NCBI RefSeq assembly: GCF_032341175.1
Contig: NZ_CP135435.1
Coordinates: forward strand, 3,906,001-3,970,000
Length of the DNA: 64,000 nucleotides
Source: Bacillus sp. DTU_2020_1000418_1_SI_GHA_SEK_038
Lineage (GTDB): Bacteria; Bacillota; Bacilli; Bacillales; Cytobacillaceae
Direction of reading: 5' to 3'
Positions 1-10,523 of this stretch are shown one piece after another; the first letter of the stretch is position 1, and each line of letters begins with the position of its first letter. Made by a program: the position numbers and the translations under genes. The notes beneath the pieces were generated by a model. That model saw only the letters and a list, made by a program, of their open reading frames with translations. It was not told the DNA's origin and did not search any database.

Positions 1-22
1 CGTAAATTAAGCTCTCAACATT

Positions 23-1138
23 TTAAAAATCAACTGATTTTGCTTTATTGATATGAATAGCACCCGTTTTTGTTTCAGCTGTCAGCCTTAAAGACTGTTC
101 TGAATGACTTACGGATTGGAAACGCAGTACCTTTTGGATCACTTCACTCTTATCCTCGACAATTTGGATTCCATCGAGATTAACATGCAGGCTTCCGAGA
201 TTTGTTTTTAACTCCCCGTTAACTGTTAAATGATTCGGAATCTGCAATTCAACTTTGCCAGCCACAGCCTTCGCATCAATGACATCACATTTTCCATCCT
301 GAATAGCGCAGAAAACATCGCCATTAAAAGAGTGAAGATCAATTTTTTGGTAACTACCATCCACATGGATCGCTCCATTCAGCGTTTCTGCCTCTATTTG
401 TTCAATATGGCTCTTTTGAATAGAAATCTGTCCATTAGCGGTTTCCAACTCTGTATACTTGCCAACCATGTTTTGAATTGTAATTTTTCCATTAGCCGTT
501 TTTGCCTTAAAGGTATCAGCCTTTAATTGCTGGCTGTCGATGGCCCCATTAAACATGCGGATTTTCACCTTATCATATTCCGTTTGCGGAATGTAAATAG
601 CCGCATCCACCTTCATCCACTTTTGCTGTGTTGCGAAACGTAGCTTTTGTCCTTCAATCGCAAATGTAACATCATTTAAAAAGTTCCGCTGGGCTTCTTC
701 CTGGTTTTCTACCCGGTACACCTTTGCCTTGCATTCAATGCGGACGTCCTTCTGCTCCCAAGGCAGAACCTCTATTTTCCCATTTGCGACATCCACATCT
801 ACATCCTTAAAGGAGACATCCCCTTGTTGGAATATATGCGTTATTTCTACAGATTGACCAAAGTTAAAGTCCAAATCCATATCTTTGATTTTTTTAAAGG
901 CTGAGTCTACAAAGTCTATAATTTTATCCTTTGCAGATTGGAACTTGTAATTGAAAGGCTCTTCCTTTTTGGCTTCCTCAAATTTTACAGTCGTGGAAAG
1001 CTCCTGAACAAGGTCTTCCTTCTTTCCTTCCGCCGTTTTACTTGTTTTCTCAAGCTCTTCTAATAGAAAAAGAGCCTCATCCACAGTCAATTTTCCATCT
1101 TCAACCATTTTAAGTATCCGCTTGCGTTCAGCTTGCAT
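23..1138 (-). CDS. yvlB: YvlB-like DUF4097 family protein
   Basis: This 371-residue protein resembles YvlB of B. subtilis in length and layout. The first 35 residues form an amphipathic helical module (key stretch LTVDEALFLLEEL) seen at the N-terminus of YvlB-type proteins. A charged linker follows to about residue 70. From about residue 100 the protein is beta-rich with recurring NG turns (KTANGKI, ETANGQI, ETLNGAI, HSFNGDV), the signature of the DUF4097 beta-helix. No signal peptide or membrane segment is visible. GGAGGGG lies 5 nt before the ATG. It follows yvlA directly, as in B. subtilis, and the pair is probably co-transcribed. In B. subtilis this family belongs to an envelope-stress operon; the molecular role is unknown, so the assignment is by family only. 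Confidence 0.85.
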   Translation of the reverse strand: MQAERKRILKMVEDGKLTVDEALFLLEELEKTSKTAEGKKEDLVQELSTTVKFEEAKKEEPFNYKFQSAKDKIIDFVDSAFKKIKDMDLDFNFGQSVEITHIFQQGDVSFKDVDVDVANGKIEVLPWEQKDVRIECKAKVYRVENQEEAQRNFLNDVTFAIEGQKLRFATQQKWMKVDAAIYIPQTEYDKVKIRMFNGAIDSQQLKADTFKAKTANGKITIQNMVGKYTELETANGQISIQKSHIEQIEAETLNGAIHVDGSYQKIDLHSFNGDVFCAIQDGKCDVIDAKAVAGKVELQIPNHLTVNGELKTNLGSLHVNLDGIQIVEDKSEVIQKVLRFQSVSHSEQSLRLTAETKTGAIHINKAKSVDF

Positions 1139-1173
1139 ATCGTCCCCTCCAGCTAAATATGTTTATTTTTAAG

Positions 1174-1494
1174 CTAAAAAGTGTTTCCCATAAAAATCTG
1201 GATGCCTTTAATAATATTCCAAACTGCAACAATAAGACTAAGGACAACTGTAAATAGGACACTTCCGATGAACAGGACCGGAAACTCTATTTGATTCATC
1301 CCAATCCCTGTGATCGCTGCGTAAACAATCACTGGAACCGGGATCAACATGATAAGATGGGATAAAAACGCCTTCTTCGCATGATGCTTTGTTCTTTGAT
1401 CCTCTGTTGCAAAAAACAACACAAGTGGAAAAAGAATCCCAGCAAACAAAACACTCAAATAACTTAGTCCTGACAATACCTTACTCGTCTCCAT
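1174..1494 (-). CDS. yvlA: YvlA-like small membrane protein (DUF4870 type)
   Basis: This 106-residue integral membrane protein has three predicted hydrophobic segments, near residues 7-27, 44-66 and 72-98. A basic, His-containing loop (TKHHAKKAFLSHL) lies between the first two, which is typical of DUF4870 proteins. The preferred start is the ATG 9 nt after GGGAG; a TTG two codons upstream is the alternative. It lies 35 bp upstream of yvlB on the same strand, so the two likely form the yvlA-yvlB transcription unit known from B. subtilis. Function is unknown beyond association with envelope stress in relatives. Confidence 0.75.
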   Translation of the reverse strand: METSKVLSGLSYLSVLFAGILFPLVLFFATEDQRTKHHAKKAFLSHLIMLIPVPVIVYAAITGIGMNQIEFPVLFIGSVLFTVVLSLIVAVWNIIKGIQIFMGNTF

Positions 1495-1646
1495 TGTCAA
1501 CAGCTCCCTTTACCATTAATTACGAAAATGGATAAAGAAGGTTTCACTTTTAGGGAAGGTCCTTTTATTTATTTTTTCAATATGGATGTTAGTGGATTTT
1601 TTAAGTCGATTTCTGACCCTCCTTTGAACATTCAACTGCGGAGCAA

Positions 1647-1680
1647 AATAAAAACCGTCTATAATTAGACGGCGCAGTTT
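1647..1680 (-). terminator. Rho-independent terminator after the 114-aa coiled-coil gene
   Basis: On the minus strand CCGTCTA-ATTA-TAGACGG is followed by TTTTTATTTT. It sits just past the stop codon of the gene at 1695-2039. Confidence 0.8.
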
Positions 1681-1694
1681 TGTTAACCTATGGA

Positions 1695-2039
1695 CTATTT
1701 AAAGGCAGCAACTAGGTCGATTCGTGGCGCTTCCTTTCTCTTTACCTCATCAATCTTATTAACGAACATTTGAAACACCTTTCGCTTTTCATCAAGGTCC
1801 TTTATGTACTCTCGCAGCTCGTTGTATTTTTCTTCAAATGGCTTATGATATCTTTCACGGATATTTTCAATAATTTCTTCGTTCACAGTCGATTGAATGA
1901 CCTGCTTCGTGATGCCATATTTATACGTATAAACCTTTAATTCCTTCGCAACTTCTTCATACTCCAGATTGATCTGATCAAGAACCTCCGAAATATCCTC
2001 TTTCCACTCTTCTAAAGATTTCTCTAAATATGCTTCCAA
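1695..2039 (-). CDS. Small soluble coiled-coil protein of unknown function
   Basis: I do not recognise this 114-residue protein. It is highly charged (rich in Glu and Lys), almost certainly all-helical, with heptad-like stretches around residues 1-45 and 60-100 (for example EEKYNELREYIKDLDEKRK). No cysteine cluster, signal peptide or membrane segment is present. The start is taken as TTG, 5 nt after GAGGAGGG; a TTG five codons further upstream would bury that Shine-Dalgarno sequence inside the gene. It is monocistronic: a terminator follows and the upstream neighbour is uvrA with its own terminator. Confidence 0.7.
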   Translation of the reverse strand: MEAYLEKSLEEWKEDISEVLDQINLEYEEVAKELKVYTYKYGITKQVIQSTVNEEIIENIRERYHKPFEEKYNELREYIKDLDEKRKVFQMFVNKIDEVKRKEAPRIDLVAAFK

Positions 2040-2241
2040 GTTAACCCTCCTCAATATATTTTCATTATGGATAGAGTTGTCCTTGGTAAGATTATAACGT
2101 AATAGATTTACACCAACGTTTCTATTCGATTACAATGCGTTATCATTGGATTGTTTTGTTTTTTGCGCATGAAAAAGTTTATGATGAGCGTTATATGGGA
2201 GCTAATTGGAAAACAGGCGCCACCCCCCACCCCACATCAAT

Positions 2242-2275
2242 AAAAAAAGCAGCACTGATAACAGCACTGCTTTCT
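2242..2275 (-). terminator. uvrBA operon terminator
   Basis: On the minus strand an 11-bp stem (AAGCAGTGCTG/CAGTGCTGCTT) with loop TTAT is followed by seven Ts, right after the uvrA stop codon. Confidence 0.9.
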
Positions 2276-2282
2276 TAACTAG

Positions 2283-5162
2283 TTATACGTTCGAGACACT
2301 AGCTTCCTTCTCTTCGATTTGCTTTTGCATTCTTAGTCGATCGCGTTCTAAGACTGGTTTTAAATATTTTCCTGTATAAGAAGCTGGAACTTCGGCTACC
2401 TGTTCAGGAGTCCCGGTAGCGATGATGGTTCCGCCTTTGTCTCCGCCCTCTGGTCCAAGATCGATGATATAGTCGGCCGCTTTTATGACATCTAAATTAT
2501 GTTCAATGACAAGTACAGTATCTCCATTTTCTACGAGACGCTGCAGGACAACGAGCAAGCGAGAAATATCATCTACGTGAAGACCGGTTGTCGGCTCATC
2601 CAGAATGTAGAGGGAACGGCCAGTTGAACGGCGATGAAGTTCAGATGCTAGCTTGACACGCTGAGCCTCACCACCGGAAAGAGTGGTTGCAGGCTGCCCG
2701 AGCTTGACATAGCCTAGGCCGACATCATAAATCGTTTGGAGCTTGCGGCTGATTTTCGGAATATTTTCGAAAAATACTACCGCATCCTCAACCGTCATGT
2801 CGAGAATTTCAGAAATGTTTTTACCCTTATACTGAACCTCCAGCGTTTCCCGATTATACCGTTTGCCATGACAAACCTCGCATGGGACATATACATCAGG
2901 CAGGAAATGCATTTCAATTTTGATAATTCCATCTCCGCGGCAGGCTTCACAGCGGCCGCCTTTTACGTTAAAGCTGAAACGCCCTTTTTTATAGCCGCGG
3001 ACTTTTGCTTCATTTGTTACTGAAAAGACATCACGAATATCATCAAACACGCCCGTATAGGTAGCCGGATTTGAGCGCGGAGTCCGCCCGATAGGTGATT
3101 GATCAATATCGATGACTTTATCTAAATGCTCAATCCCCTTTATTTCCTTATGCTCTCCAGGCTTCGTTTTCGCTCGATTTAGCTTTTGTGCTAATGTTTT
3201 ATGAAGAATCTCATTAATCAATGTACTTTTTCCCGATCCGGATACTCCTGTGATAGAAATAAAAGTACCGAGCGGAATTTTTACACTAACATTTTTCAGG
3301 TTATTTTCCTTTGCCCCTTTAATTTCAATAAACCGGCCATCATTTTCTCGGCGTTCGACTGGAAGCGGAATGAACTTTTTCCCTGAAAGGTACTGGCCCG
3401 TTAATGATTGAGGATCATTCATAACCTCCTCGGGCGTTCCGGCAGAAACAATTTTACCGCCATGAACGCCTGCGCCAGGACCAATATCAATTAAATAATC
3501 AGCCGCAATCATCGTGTCCTCATCATGCTCAACGACAATGAGCGTGTTTCCGATGTCACGCATATTTTTCATCGTTTCTATTAAACGGTCATTATCACGC
3601 TGGTGAAGGCCAATCGATGGCTCATCTAAAATATAGAGCACCCCTGTTAATCGAGAGCCGATTTGGGTAGCCAGCCGAATCCGCTGGGCTTCCCCACCTG
3701 ATAGCGTTCCCGCTGCACGACTTAAAGTGAGGTATTCGAGCCCAACATTGACTAAAAAGCCTAGCCGTTCTTTAATTTCTCGAAAAATCTGATCAGCTAT
3801 CTTCTTTTCTTTTTCGGATAGATTTAGATTATCGAAGAATTTATAGGTTTCCTCAACTGATAGCTCCGTTATCTTTCCGATATGCTGACCAGAAATGAGA
3901 ACCGCAAGTGTTTCCTTTTTTAAACGGTAGCCTTTACATGCTGGACATGGGCGCTGCCCCATATATTTTTCCATTTGCTCGCGAATATAATCAGAGCTTG
4001 TTTCTTTGTAACGACGCTCCACATTTCGGATAACCCCTTCAAATTCAATAAGCCCTTCTCTAACTTGGCCAAAATCATTCTCGTAATGGAAAAAAATCTT
4101 TTCTCCATTGGAACCATATAAAATTTTATCCAGAAGATGCTCAGGAATTTCCTTTACAGGGATATCCATATCAATCCCATAGTGGGTGCAAACGGCCTCG
4201 AGCAGCTGAGGATAGTATTGTGAACTTGTCGGCTCCCAAGGGGCAATGGCATGCTGACGCAAAGATAAATCCGGATTAGGAATGACTAATTCTACATCCA
4301 CCTCAAGCTTAGACCCAAGCCCATCACATTCATTACAAGCTCCGAACGGGCTGTTAAAGGAAAACATCCGCGGCTCAAGCTCCCCAATAGAAAATCCGCA
4401 ATGGGGACAAGCATGATTTTCACTGAATAGAAGCTCCTCTTCGCCTATGACATCAATAAGCACTTTTCCGCTTCCAAGCCTCAAAGCTGTTTCAATCGAA
4501 TCAGCCAGACGAGCAGAAACTCCTTCTTTAACGACAATTCTATCCACAACCACTTCAATAGAATGCTTCTTATTCTTTTCCAGCTCAATTTCCTCGCTAA
4601 GATCAAGCATTTCGCCATCCACTCGGACCCGGACAAATCCTTGCTTTTTTACATCATCTAAAACTTTGACGTGTGCGCCTTTTCTTCCGGATACAATAGG
4701 GGCAAGCACTTGAAGCTTTGTTCGCTCCGGGTATTCAAGAATACGGTCCACCATCTGTTCGATCGTTTGTGAAGAGATTTCAATTCCATGATTTGGACAA
4801 GTGGGACGCCCAACTCTTGCATATAATAATCTTAAATAATCATATATTTCTGTCACAGTTCCTACGGTCGAGCGAGGGTTTCGACTCGTTGTCTTTTGGT
4901 CAATAGAAATCGCAGGTGACAAGCCTTCAATGGAATCCACATCTGGCTTGTCCATTTGTCCAAGAAATTGGCGTGCATAAGCAGACAAGGATTCAACATA
5001 TCTGCGCTGTCCTTCTGCATAAATCGTGTCAAAGGCAAGCGAGGACTTCCCAGATCCAGAAAGCCCTGTCAGCACTACTAATTTATCTCTCGGAATGGTG
5101 ACATCAATATTTTTCAAATTATGTGCTCTGGCGCCTTTTACAATTAAATTTTCCATCGCCAT
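2283..5162 (-). CDS. uvrA: Excinuclease ABC subunit A
   Basis: UvrA is the ATP-dependent damage-recognition subunit of nucleotide excision repair; it loads UvrB on lesions. The 959-residue length matches the family (about 950-960). Two ABC cassettes are visible. The first has Walker [11 protein letters not shown] at residues 32-41 and, much later, [12 protein letters not shown] with [12 protein letters not shown]. The second has [10 protein letters not shown] near residue 640 and [12 protein letters not shown] with [12 protein letters not shown]. Zinc modules appear as CPHC...CNEC (near 253-281) and CEAC...CEVC (near 735-765). It starts 7 nt after the uvrB stop, so the two are co-transcribed and probably translationally coupled. 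Confidence 0.98.
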   Translation of the reverse strand: MAMENLIVKGARAHNLKNIDVTIPRDKLVVLTGLSGSGKSSLAFDTIYAEGQRRYVESLSAYARQFLGQMDKPDVDSIEGLSPAISIDQKTTSRNPRSTVGTVTEIYDYLRLLYARVGRPTCPNHGIEISSQTIEQMVDRILEYPERTKLQVLAPIVSGRKGAHVKVLDDVKKQGFVRVRVDGEMLDLSEEIELEKNKKHSIEVVVDRIVVKEGVSARLADSIETALRLGSGKVLIDVIGEEELLFSENHACPHCGFSIGELEPRMFSFNSPFGACNECDGLGSKLEVDVELVIPNPDLSLRQHAIAPWEPTSSQYYPQLLEAVCTHYGIDMDIPVKEIPEHLLDKILYGSNGEKIFFHYENDFGQVREGLIEFEGVIRNVERRYKETSSDYIREQMEKYMGQRPCPACKGYRLKKETLAVLISGQHIGKITELSVEETYKFFDNLNLSEKEKKIADQIFREIKERLGFLVNVGLEYLTLSRAAGTLSGGEAQRIRLATQIGSRLTGVLYILDEPSIGLHQRDNDRLIETMKNMRDIGNTLIVVEHDEDTMIAADYLIDIGPGAGVHGGKIVSAGTPEEVMNDPQSLTGQYLSGKKFIPLPVERRENDGRFIEIKGAKENNLKNVSVKIPLGTFISITGVSGSGKSTLINEILHKTLAQKLNRAKTKPGEHKEIKGIEHLDKVIDIDQSPIGRTPRSNPATYTGVFDDIRDVFSVTNEAKVRGYKKGRFSFNVKGGRCEACRGDGIIKIEMHFLPDVYVPCEVCHGKRYNRETLEVQYKGKNISEILDMTVEDAVVFFENIPKISRKLQTIYDVGLGYVKLGQPATTLSGGEAQRVKLASELHRRSTGRSLYILDEPTTGLHVDDISRLLVVLQRLVENGDTVLVIEHNLDVIKAADYIIDLGPEGGDKGGTIIATGTPEQVAEVPASYTGKYLKPVLERDRLRMQKQIEEKEASVSNV

Positions 5163-5169
5163 CTTTACG

Positions 5170-7149
5170 TCATCCTTCCGCTTTCAGCTCTAAAATTAAA
5201 TCACGAAGCTCAGCAGCACGTTCGAAATTAAGTGCTTTTGCTTCTATCTTCATTTCTTTTTCCATATTTTCAATCAATTTTTCTCTTTCTTTCTTATTTA
5301 ACTTGCCAATTTTCGCTGATACTTTATATTCTTCCTGATCTTCCGCCGCAATAGTAGCACGGATGACATCACGGATTTCCTTTTGGATCGTTTGAGGGGT
5401 AATGCCGTGTTTTTGATTATATTCTTCTTGAATGGAACGGCGCCGCTTTGTCTCGCTAATCGCTAATTCCATTGAATTTGTCATTTTATCAGCATACATA
5501 ATCACATGGCCGTTTGCGTTACGAGCTGCCCGGCCAATCGTCTGGATAAGAGAACGCTCTGAGCGGAGGAATCCTTCCTTATCTGCATCAAGAATAGCCA
5601 CTAGGGATACTTCTGGAATATCAAGTCCTTCTCTTAAAAGATTGATTCCAACTAGAACATCATAAGTACCTAGTCGCAAGTCGCGGATAACTTCAATTCT
5701 TTCTAAGGTTTTAACCTCAGAATGCAAATATTGCACCTTAATGCCAATTTCCTTTAAATAATCGGTTAGGTCTTCTGACATTTTTTTCGTCAAGGTTGTA
5801 ATAAGCACGCGCTCACTCTGCTTGATTCGGTCATGAATTTCTCCAATTAAATCATCAATTTGCCCTTCAATCGGCCGGACTTCGATGATTGGGTCGAGCA
5901 GACCGGTCGGACGGATGATTTGCTGAATCATTTCTGGCGTGTGCTCAATCTCATATGGGCCAGGAGTTGCAGATACATAGACAATTTGGTTAATATGCTT
6001 TTCAAATTCATCAAACGTCAAAGGTCGATTGTCTAATGCTGAAGGCAGGCGGAAACCATGCTCCACAAGCACTGATTTCCTCGCTTGGTCCCCATTATAC
6101 ATTCCGCGAATTTGCGGGAGGGTGACATGTGACTCGTCAATGACGATGAGCAGGTCCTCTGGGAAAAAGTCCATTAATGTGTATGGAGTAGAACCTGGTG
6201 GCCTTAGTGTTAAATGTCTTGAGTAGTTTTCGATTCCTGAGCAAAAGCCCATTTCTCTCATCATTTCCAGGTCATACCGAGTCCGCTGTTCCAAGCGCTG
6301 GGCCTCAAGCAGCTTATCATTTTCTCTTAATTCCTTCAGCCTAACTTCCAATTCTTCCTCGATGCTTTGAATGGCCACTCGCATTTTTTCCTCACGAGTA
6401 ACGAAGTGGGATCGTGGAAAAATCGCCACATGCTCGCGGTCCCCAATAATTTCCCCTGTCAGTGAATCGACCTCGCGAATGCGGTCAATTTCATCTCCGA
6501 AAAACTCCACACGAATACACCGCTCATCCTTGGAAGCCGGGATAATTTCCACAACATCGCCACGCACACGAAAAGTCCCGCGCTGAAAGGCGATATCATT
6601 TCTTTCATATTGAATATCTACGAGTCTGTGGAGAAGCTGATTTCTTTCGATTTCCATCCCTGTTCGAAGAGATAAAACGAGCTCTCTATATTCTTCAGGC
6701 GAACCTAAACCATAAATACAAGACACACTGGCTATAATAACAACATCTTTCCGTTCAAATAATGATGACGTAGCCGAGTGGCGCAGTTTATCAATCTCAT
6801 CATTAATACTTGCATCTTTTTCAATAAATGTATCTGTCTGCGGAACATAAGCTTCCGGCTGATAATAATCATAGTAGCTGACGAAATATTCAACTGCATT
6901 ATTAGGAAAAAACTCTTTAAACTCACTATAAAGCTGGCCCGCAAGTGTTTTATTGTGAGCAATTATGAGAGTTGGCCGGTTGACCTCTTGAATCACATTA
7001 GAAATTGTGAAAGTCTTTCCGGTCCCAGTCGCTCCTAGTAATGTTTGATGCTTCTTGCCGGATTTGAGCCCCTTTACAAGCTGCTTTATGGCTTCTGGCT
7101 GATCTCCTTGGGGAGTATATTTTGAGACTAGTTTAAATTGGTCCTTCAT
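5170..7149 (-). CDS. uvrB: Excinuclease ABC subunit B
   Basis: UvrB is the damage-verification helicase-like subunit that recruits UvrC. Its 659 residues match the family. Walker A GATGTGKT is at residues 39-46 and the Tyr-rich beta-hairpin ([16 protein letters not shown]) near residues 92-107. The DEAD-like motif VIDESH is near residue 337. Helicase C motifs include [14 protein letters not shown] and QTIGRAARN. The C-terminal UVR domain that contacts UvrC is at about 620-655. Unlike B. subtilis, csbA is not immediately upstream: a GntR/brnQ pair lies between. A LexA-like box is found 168 nt upstream. Confidence 0.98.
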   Translation of the reverse strand: MKDQFKLVSKYTPQGDQPEAIKQLVKGLKSGKKHQTLLGATGTGKTFTISNVIQEVNRPTLIIAHNKTLAGQLYSEFKEFFPNNAVEYFVSYYDYYQPEAYVPQTDTFIEKDASINDEIDKLRHSATSSLFERKDVVIIASVSCIYGLGSPEEYRELVLSLRTGMEIERNQLLHRLVDIQYERNDIAFQRGTFRVRGDVVEIIPASKDERCIRVEFFGDEIDRIREVDSLTGEIIGDREHVAIFPRSHFVTREEKMRVAIQSIEEELEVRLKELRENDKLLEAQRLEQRTRYDLEMMREMGFCSGIENYSRHLTLRPPGSTPYTLMDFFPEDLLIVIDESHVTLPQIRGMYNGDQARKSVLVEHGFRLPSALDNRPLTFDEFEKHINQIVYVSATPGPYEIEHTPEMIQQIIRPTGLLDPIIEVRPIEGQIDDLIGEIHDRIKQSERVLITTLTKKMSEDLTDYLKEIGIKVQYLHSEVKTLERIEVIRDLRLGTYDVLVGINLLREGLDIPEVSLVAILDADKEGFLRSERSLIQTIGRAARNANGHVIMYADKMTNSMELAISETKRRRSIQEEYNQKHGITPQTIQKEIRDVIRATIAAEDQEEYKVSAKIGKLNKKEREKLIENMEKEMKIEAKALNFERAAELRDLILELKAEG

Positions 7150-7316
7150 AAAAAGCCTCCCATTATTTCTTCTCTATTAAAAAACCTAACATCCTTTAAG
7201 CGGATGCAGGATTATGTATTTTCTATGCTGACTAAGTATACAGATTAATAAACATTTAACGTAATACATTCTATAAACATTCTACCACAAAGCAATGAAA
7301 ACTAACCACTAATATA

Positions 7317-7330
7317 CGAACGGATATTCG
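7317..7330 (-). promoter_or_regulatory. Putative LexA (DinR) operator for uvrBA
   Basis: The minus-strand sequence CGAATATCCGTTCG differs at one position from the Gram-positive SOS pattern CGAAC-N4-GTTCG. It lies about 170 nt upstream of the uvrB start in an otherwise empty, AT-rich 400-bp intergenic region (7150-7556). uvrBA is a known LexA target in B. subtilis. No clear -35/-10 pair was identified with confidence. Confidence 0.65.
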
Positions 7331-7517
7331 ATTGTTTTTCAACATTTATATAAGGAAGATACTTGTTGCTTGAAATAGGGGAGAGATTTTTGCGAGGAAA
7401 TGGGTTATTCAAACATTTAGTTAAACACAGTTTTTCGGGGTTTTTATAAATTAAACCAATTTTTTAGGAGATTTTGTTCATCAATCGATTAATTAGATGT
7501 TTTCACCTAATTAACAC

Positions 7518-7547
7518 AAACAAAACCTGCCAAAACAACGGCAGGCT
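7518..7547 (-). terminator. Terminator of the GntR-family gene
   Basis: The minus-strand stem CCTGCC/GGCAGG with loop GTTGTTTT is followed by TTTTGTTTG, just beyond the stop codon of the regulator. Confidence 0.8.
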
Positions 7548-7556
7548 TGTAGCTTT

Positions 7557-8240
7557 CTAACTTTCTTCATTATTTTTTTCAGTCTCTTGCTTTTCATAAA
7601 ATATATCAATGGCATGGACGACATTCATTCGTGCAATTCGGGCGGCTTCTTCCTTATTTTTCTCCTCAAGGGCTTTCAATATGGCTTCATGTTCCTCAAT
7701 AGACTTCGGAGTCAGAATGATTGAGTTATGAAAATAAAGTCTGCGTACATGTGACTGAAGTGTAGAAACAGTGCTAGAGATATACGAATTTTCGGTTACA
7801 TCTACTATGCTTTGGTGAAATTCCTCATCCAGCTTTAATGCCGTGTAAGAATCACCTGTTATTACAGCCTCTGCAAATTGATTATTAAGTTCACGGAGAG
7901 ATTTAATCTGTTCCTGACTAATAATCGGTGTCGCTAATTCAGTGGCTAAAGCTTGCAGCACACCTAATGGCGGCAGTATTTTGCTAATATCCTCTTTATT
8001 GACAGAGGTAACTTGAGTTCCCACTCCAGGATACATTTCAACGAACCCTTGAAAGCTGAGCAGCTGCAAAGCCTCTCTAATGGGTGTTCGGCTAACACCT
8101 AATGCTTGAGCAAGATCAGCATCATGCAGCTTTTCTTTAGGATGCAGAGTCCCGTCAATAATCCATTCTAGAATTTGAGAAAAGGCACGCTTTTTTGCGG
8201 ACATCCGAGTGGGAGTGGAATAATTAGCAGGGATCGGCAT
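7557..8240 (-). CDS. GntR-family (FCD type) transcriptional regulator
   Basis: This 227-residue regulator has an N-terminal winged helix-turn-helix at about residues 14-80; the recognition helix region contains LGVSRTPIREAL, the classic GntR motif. A C-terminal all-helical FCD ligand domain spans about 90-215, with candidate metal ligands in LDEEFH, SHVRR and EEHEAIL. The start is the ATG after AAGGGGG; an ATG seven codons upstream has no such site. It is divergent from brnQ across a 450-bp region holding a candidate operator, so it probably controls brnQ, itself, or both. Its effector cannot be read from sequence; FCD regulators usually sense small acids. Confidence 0.85.
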   Translation of the reverse strand: MPIPANYSTPTRMSAKKRAFSQILEWIIDGTLHPKEKLHDADLAQALGVSRTPIREALQLLSFQGFVEMYPGVGTQVTSVNKEDISKILPPLGVLQALATELATPIISQEQIKSLRELNNQFAEAVITGDSYTALKLDEEFHQSIVDVTENSYISSTVSTLQSHVRRLYFHNSIILTPKSIEEHEAILKALEEKNKEEAARIARMNVVHAIDIFYEKQETEKNNEES

Positions 8241-8410
8241 AGGAAGTACCCCCTTCGTCATTTAGTAAAGTTCATCCTGCATAAGTAAAACGCTTACATT
8301 TACCCGACAATGATTTTATTATATTAGACTAATAATAAGAATACAATATATTACAATTAAAATGAAACTATTTTCCCTATTAATCTTTTAATAATATTTT
8401 CATATAACTT

Positions 8411-8425
8411 TATTTTCAGAAATAT
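8411..8425 (+). promoter_or_regulatory. Candidate CodY box upstream of brnQ
   Basis: The segment TATTTTCAGAAATAT matches the CodY consensus AATTTTCWGAAAATT at 12 of 15 positions. CodY control of branched-chain amino acid uptake is established in Bacillus, which fits the downstream gene. This is a pattern match only. Confidence 0.45.
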
Positions 8426-8448
8426 ATTGCATACGTATAGCTCAATAT
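8424..8448. promoter_or_regulatory. Inverted repeat, possible GntR operator
   Basis: ATATTG and CAATAT flank a 13-bp core that contains the perfect 8-bp palindrome ATACGTAT (8431-8438). It lies in the divergent region between the GntR-family gene and brnQ and abuts the candidate CodY box. FCD-type GntR proteins often bind short TA-centred palindromes, so this is a reasonable operator candidate but nothing more. Confidence 0.4.
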
Positions 8449-8688
8449 GATATATTCTCCTTATCAACATTATTAGTTTTTAAATTTAATTAGGAATTAA
8501 AAGAATATTTGAATAATTTTTTTCCTTTTTAAGATAAAACTCCAATGTTTGAATTATCTGAATTAACAATAATGAAAATATTATAATAATTTACTGATCG
8601 GATTGGGGATTCAGAGATTAATAGAAAAACAATCTCCCTATCAGAGCTGCAGTTGATTATTTTAAGTAAAAACAGGAGGGAAAACATC

Positions 8689-10035
8689 ATGTCATCAAGA
8701 GGGTCATTTTCATTTATGATTGCTGCAGGTTTTATGCTATTCGCTTTATTCTTTGGAGCAGGGAACTTAATTTTCCCAGTTATGCTAGGGCAAATGGCTG
8801 GTGAAAATGTGTGGGCAGCTAATGCCGGATTTATTGTAACGGGAGTAGGTTTGCCATTACTAGGAATTCTAGCTTTAGGTTTTTCAGGTAAAAGTGATTT
8901 ACAATCATTAGCAAGTCGTGTAAATCCAGCTTATGGAATATTCTTTACAGTAGCTCTATATTTAGCAATTGGTCCATTATTTGCAATACCAAGAACAGCT
9001 ACTGTTTCTTATGAAATTGGCATTAAACCATTTATAGGTGAATCGAACAGTGTTATAGCGCTATTAATTTTCTCGATCATCTTTTTCGGAATTACTTTAT
9101 TCTTTTCATTAAAATCTTCTAAGCTTGTGGATATTGTTGGAAAAGTTTTAACGCCATTATTATTAATTTTTATTGGAATTCTTATTGTAGCAGTTTTTAT
9201 TAACCCAATCGGACAAATTCAAGCTCCTACTGAAACATACATGGAAAATGCCTTTTTTAAAGGATTCCAAGAGGGCTATATGACGATGGATGCGCTTGCT
9301 GCATTCGTATTCGGAATTATCATTATCAATACAATGAAGGATAGAGGCGCACAAACGAAGAAACAAATTATGACTTCTAGCATGAAGGTTGCTTTTATTG
9401 CAGCTGCTCTATTGGCTATTATTTATTCATCCCTTGCCTATATGGGAGCATCAAGCGTTGAGGGAATTGGGGCTCTAGATAATGGAGGGGCGATTCTTGC
9501 AGCCGTTTCTTATCATTATTTCGGTTCATTCGGAAAAGTGTTATTAGCTCTTATTGTTGTTGCCGCATGTTTAACAACTAGTATTGGTCTGATTACAGCA
9601 TGTGCTTCTTATTTTAACAAATTGGTTCCTAGTGTTTCCTATGCGAAGTGGGCCGTTATCTTCTCGATTTTTAGCGCGGCGATTGCAAACTTTGGATTAT
9701 CCACTTTAATTTCCATTTCGGTACCGGTATTAGTGGCACTTTATCCATTAGCTATTTGTTTAATGGCTTTAACATTCTTACACCCTCTTTTCAAGGGAAA
9801 AACAGCGGTCTATCAAGGCAGTATTTTAATGACTTTCATCGTTGCCCTATTCGATGGATTAAACGCAGCTGGTATTAAAATTGCAGCGATCAATGATTTA
9901 TTTACAGCGATCCTTCCTGGATATTCAGTAGGAATTGGCTGGATCATCCCTGCTATCATCGGTGGAATTATCGGTTATGCGTTAAGCTTTGCAAAAAAAG
10001 AAGGCTACCAAGCTTCAGCTGTTGAGGGAAAGTAA
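8689..10035 (+). CDS. brnQ: Branched-chain amino acid transport system II carrier protein
   Basis: This 448-residue protein with about 12 membrane segments belongs to the LIVCS family, which imports leucine, isoleucine and valine with a cation. The family signature FFGAGNLIFP is at residues 21-30. The start is ATG 8689, 8 nt after AGGAGGG; a TTG at 8653 lacks a ribosome-binding site. It is transcribed away from a GntR-family regulator and ends in a bidirectional terminator shared with csbA. The brnQ/GntR pair separates csbA from uvrBA, which are adjacent in B. subtilis, so it looks like a lineage-specific insertion. Confidence 0.93.
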   Translation: MSSRGSFSFMIAAGFMLFALFFGAGNLIFPVMLGQMAGENVWAANAGFIVTGVGLPLLGILALGFSGKSDLQSLASRVNPAYGIFFTVALYLAIGPLFAIPRTATVSYEIGIKPFIGESNSVIALLIFSIIFFGITLFFSLKSSKLVDIVGKVLTPLLLIFIGILIVAVFINPIGQIQAPTETYMENAFFKGFQEGYMTMDALAAFVFGIIIINTMKDRGAQTKKQIMTSSMKVAFIAAALLAIIYSSLAYMGASSVEGIGALDNGGAILAAVSYHYFGSFGKVLLALIVVAACLTTSIGLITACASYFNKLVPSVSYAKWAVIFSIFSAAIANFGLSTLISISVPVLVALYPLAICLMALTFLHPLFKGKTAVYQGSILMTFIVALFDGLNAAGIKIAAINDLFTAILPGYSVGIGWIIPAIIGGIIGYALSFAKKEGYQASAVEGK

Positions 10036-10057
10036 ATTAATACCTTGCTAACAATAA

Positions 10058-10099
10058 TAAAGGCGATTCTTCTCTCTATCATGAAGAATCGCCTTTTTT
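10058..10099. terminator. Bidirectional terminator between brnQ and csbA
   Basis: A 12-bp stem AAGGCGATTCTT/AAGAATCGCCTT is followed by Ts on the plus strand and preceded by an A-rich tract, so it can serve both convergent genes. Confidence 0.85.
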
Positions 10100-10106
10100 G
10101 CATTAT

Positions 10107-10340
10107 TTAAGCATTATTCTTTGTCTCAGGCTTCATCCGATTTGCATACCAAAATCCAACAGTCAGTGAAAACGCATCGACAACAATGAGCCAAATTGAA
10201 TCTGTGTAGCCTTTATAAACAGAAGCTGCAATTAATGCTACTGTCAATACAAGTCCAATCACCCGATTATATGCCACTCTCGTAAACAGCACCACTAGCA
10301 GACCGGGAAGCAGCAGAGCTGAAAGGTATTTTAATAACAA
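10107..10340 (-). CDS. csbA: CsbA family membrane protein
   Basis: This 77-residue hydrophobic protein has two to three membrane segments and ends in a polar tail (RMKPETKNNA). The stretch VVLFTRVAYN and the layout match CsbA, a sigma-B controlled membrane protein of unknown biochemical role. It starts at TTG, 6 nt after AAGGTG. In B. subtilis csbA heads the csbA-uvrB-uvrA operon; here it keeps the orientation but is separated from uvrB by about 3 kb. Confidence 0.85.
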   Translation of the reverse strand: MLLKYLSALLLPGLLVVLFTRVAYNRVIGLVLTVALIAASVYKGYTDSIWLIVVDAFSLTVGFWYANRMKPETKNNA

Positions 10341-10523
10341 TGATTACACCTTCTTTTTCATTTGATCAATTAGAAAAGCCAACGGCACCATTCTTTTCTA
10401 TAAGATATCATAGAATCCCCTATCATGATAGGTTTTACAAGATTATTCCTCCTGGAAGTGCCGGATAAATCGTTTATTTCCGCACACACTAATTGTAAAA
10501 TGGCCTATCAAGGAGGATACTGA

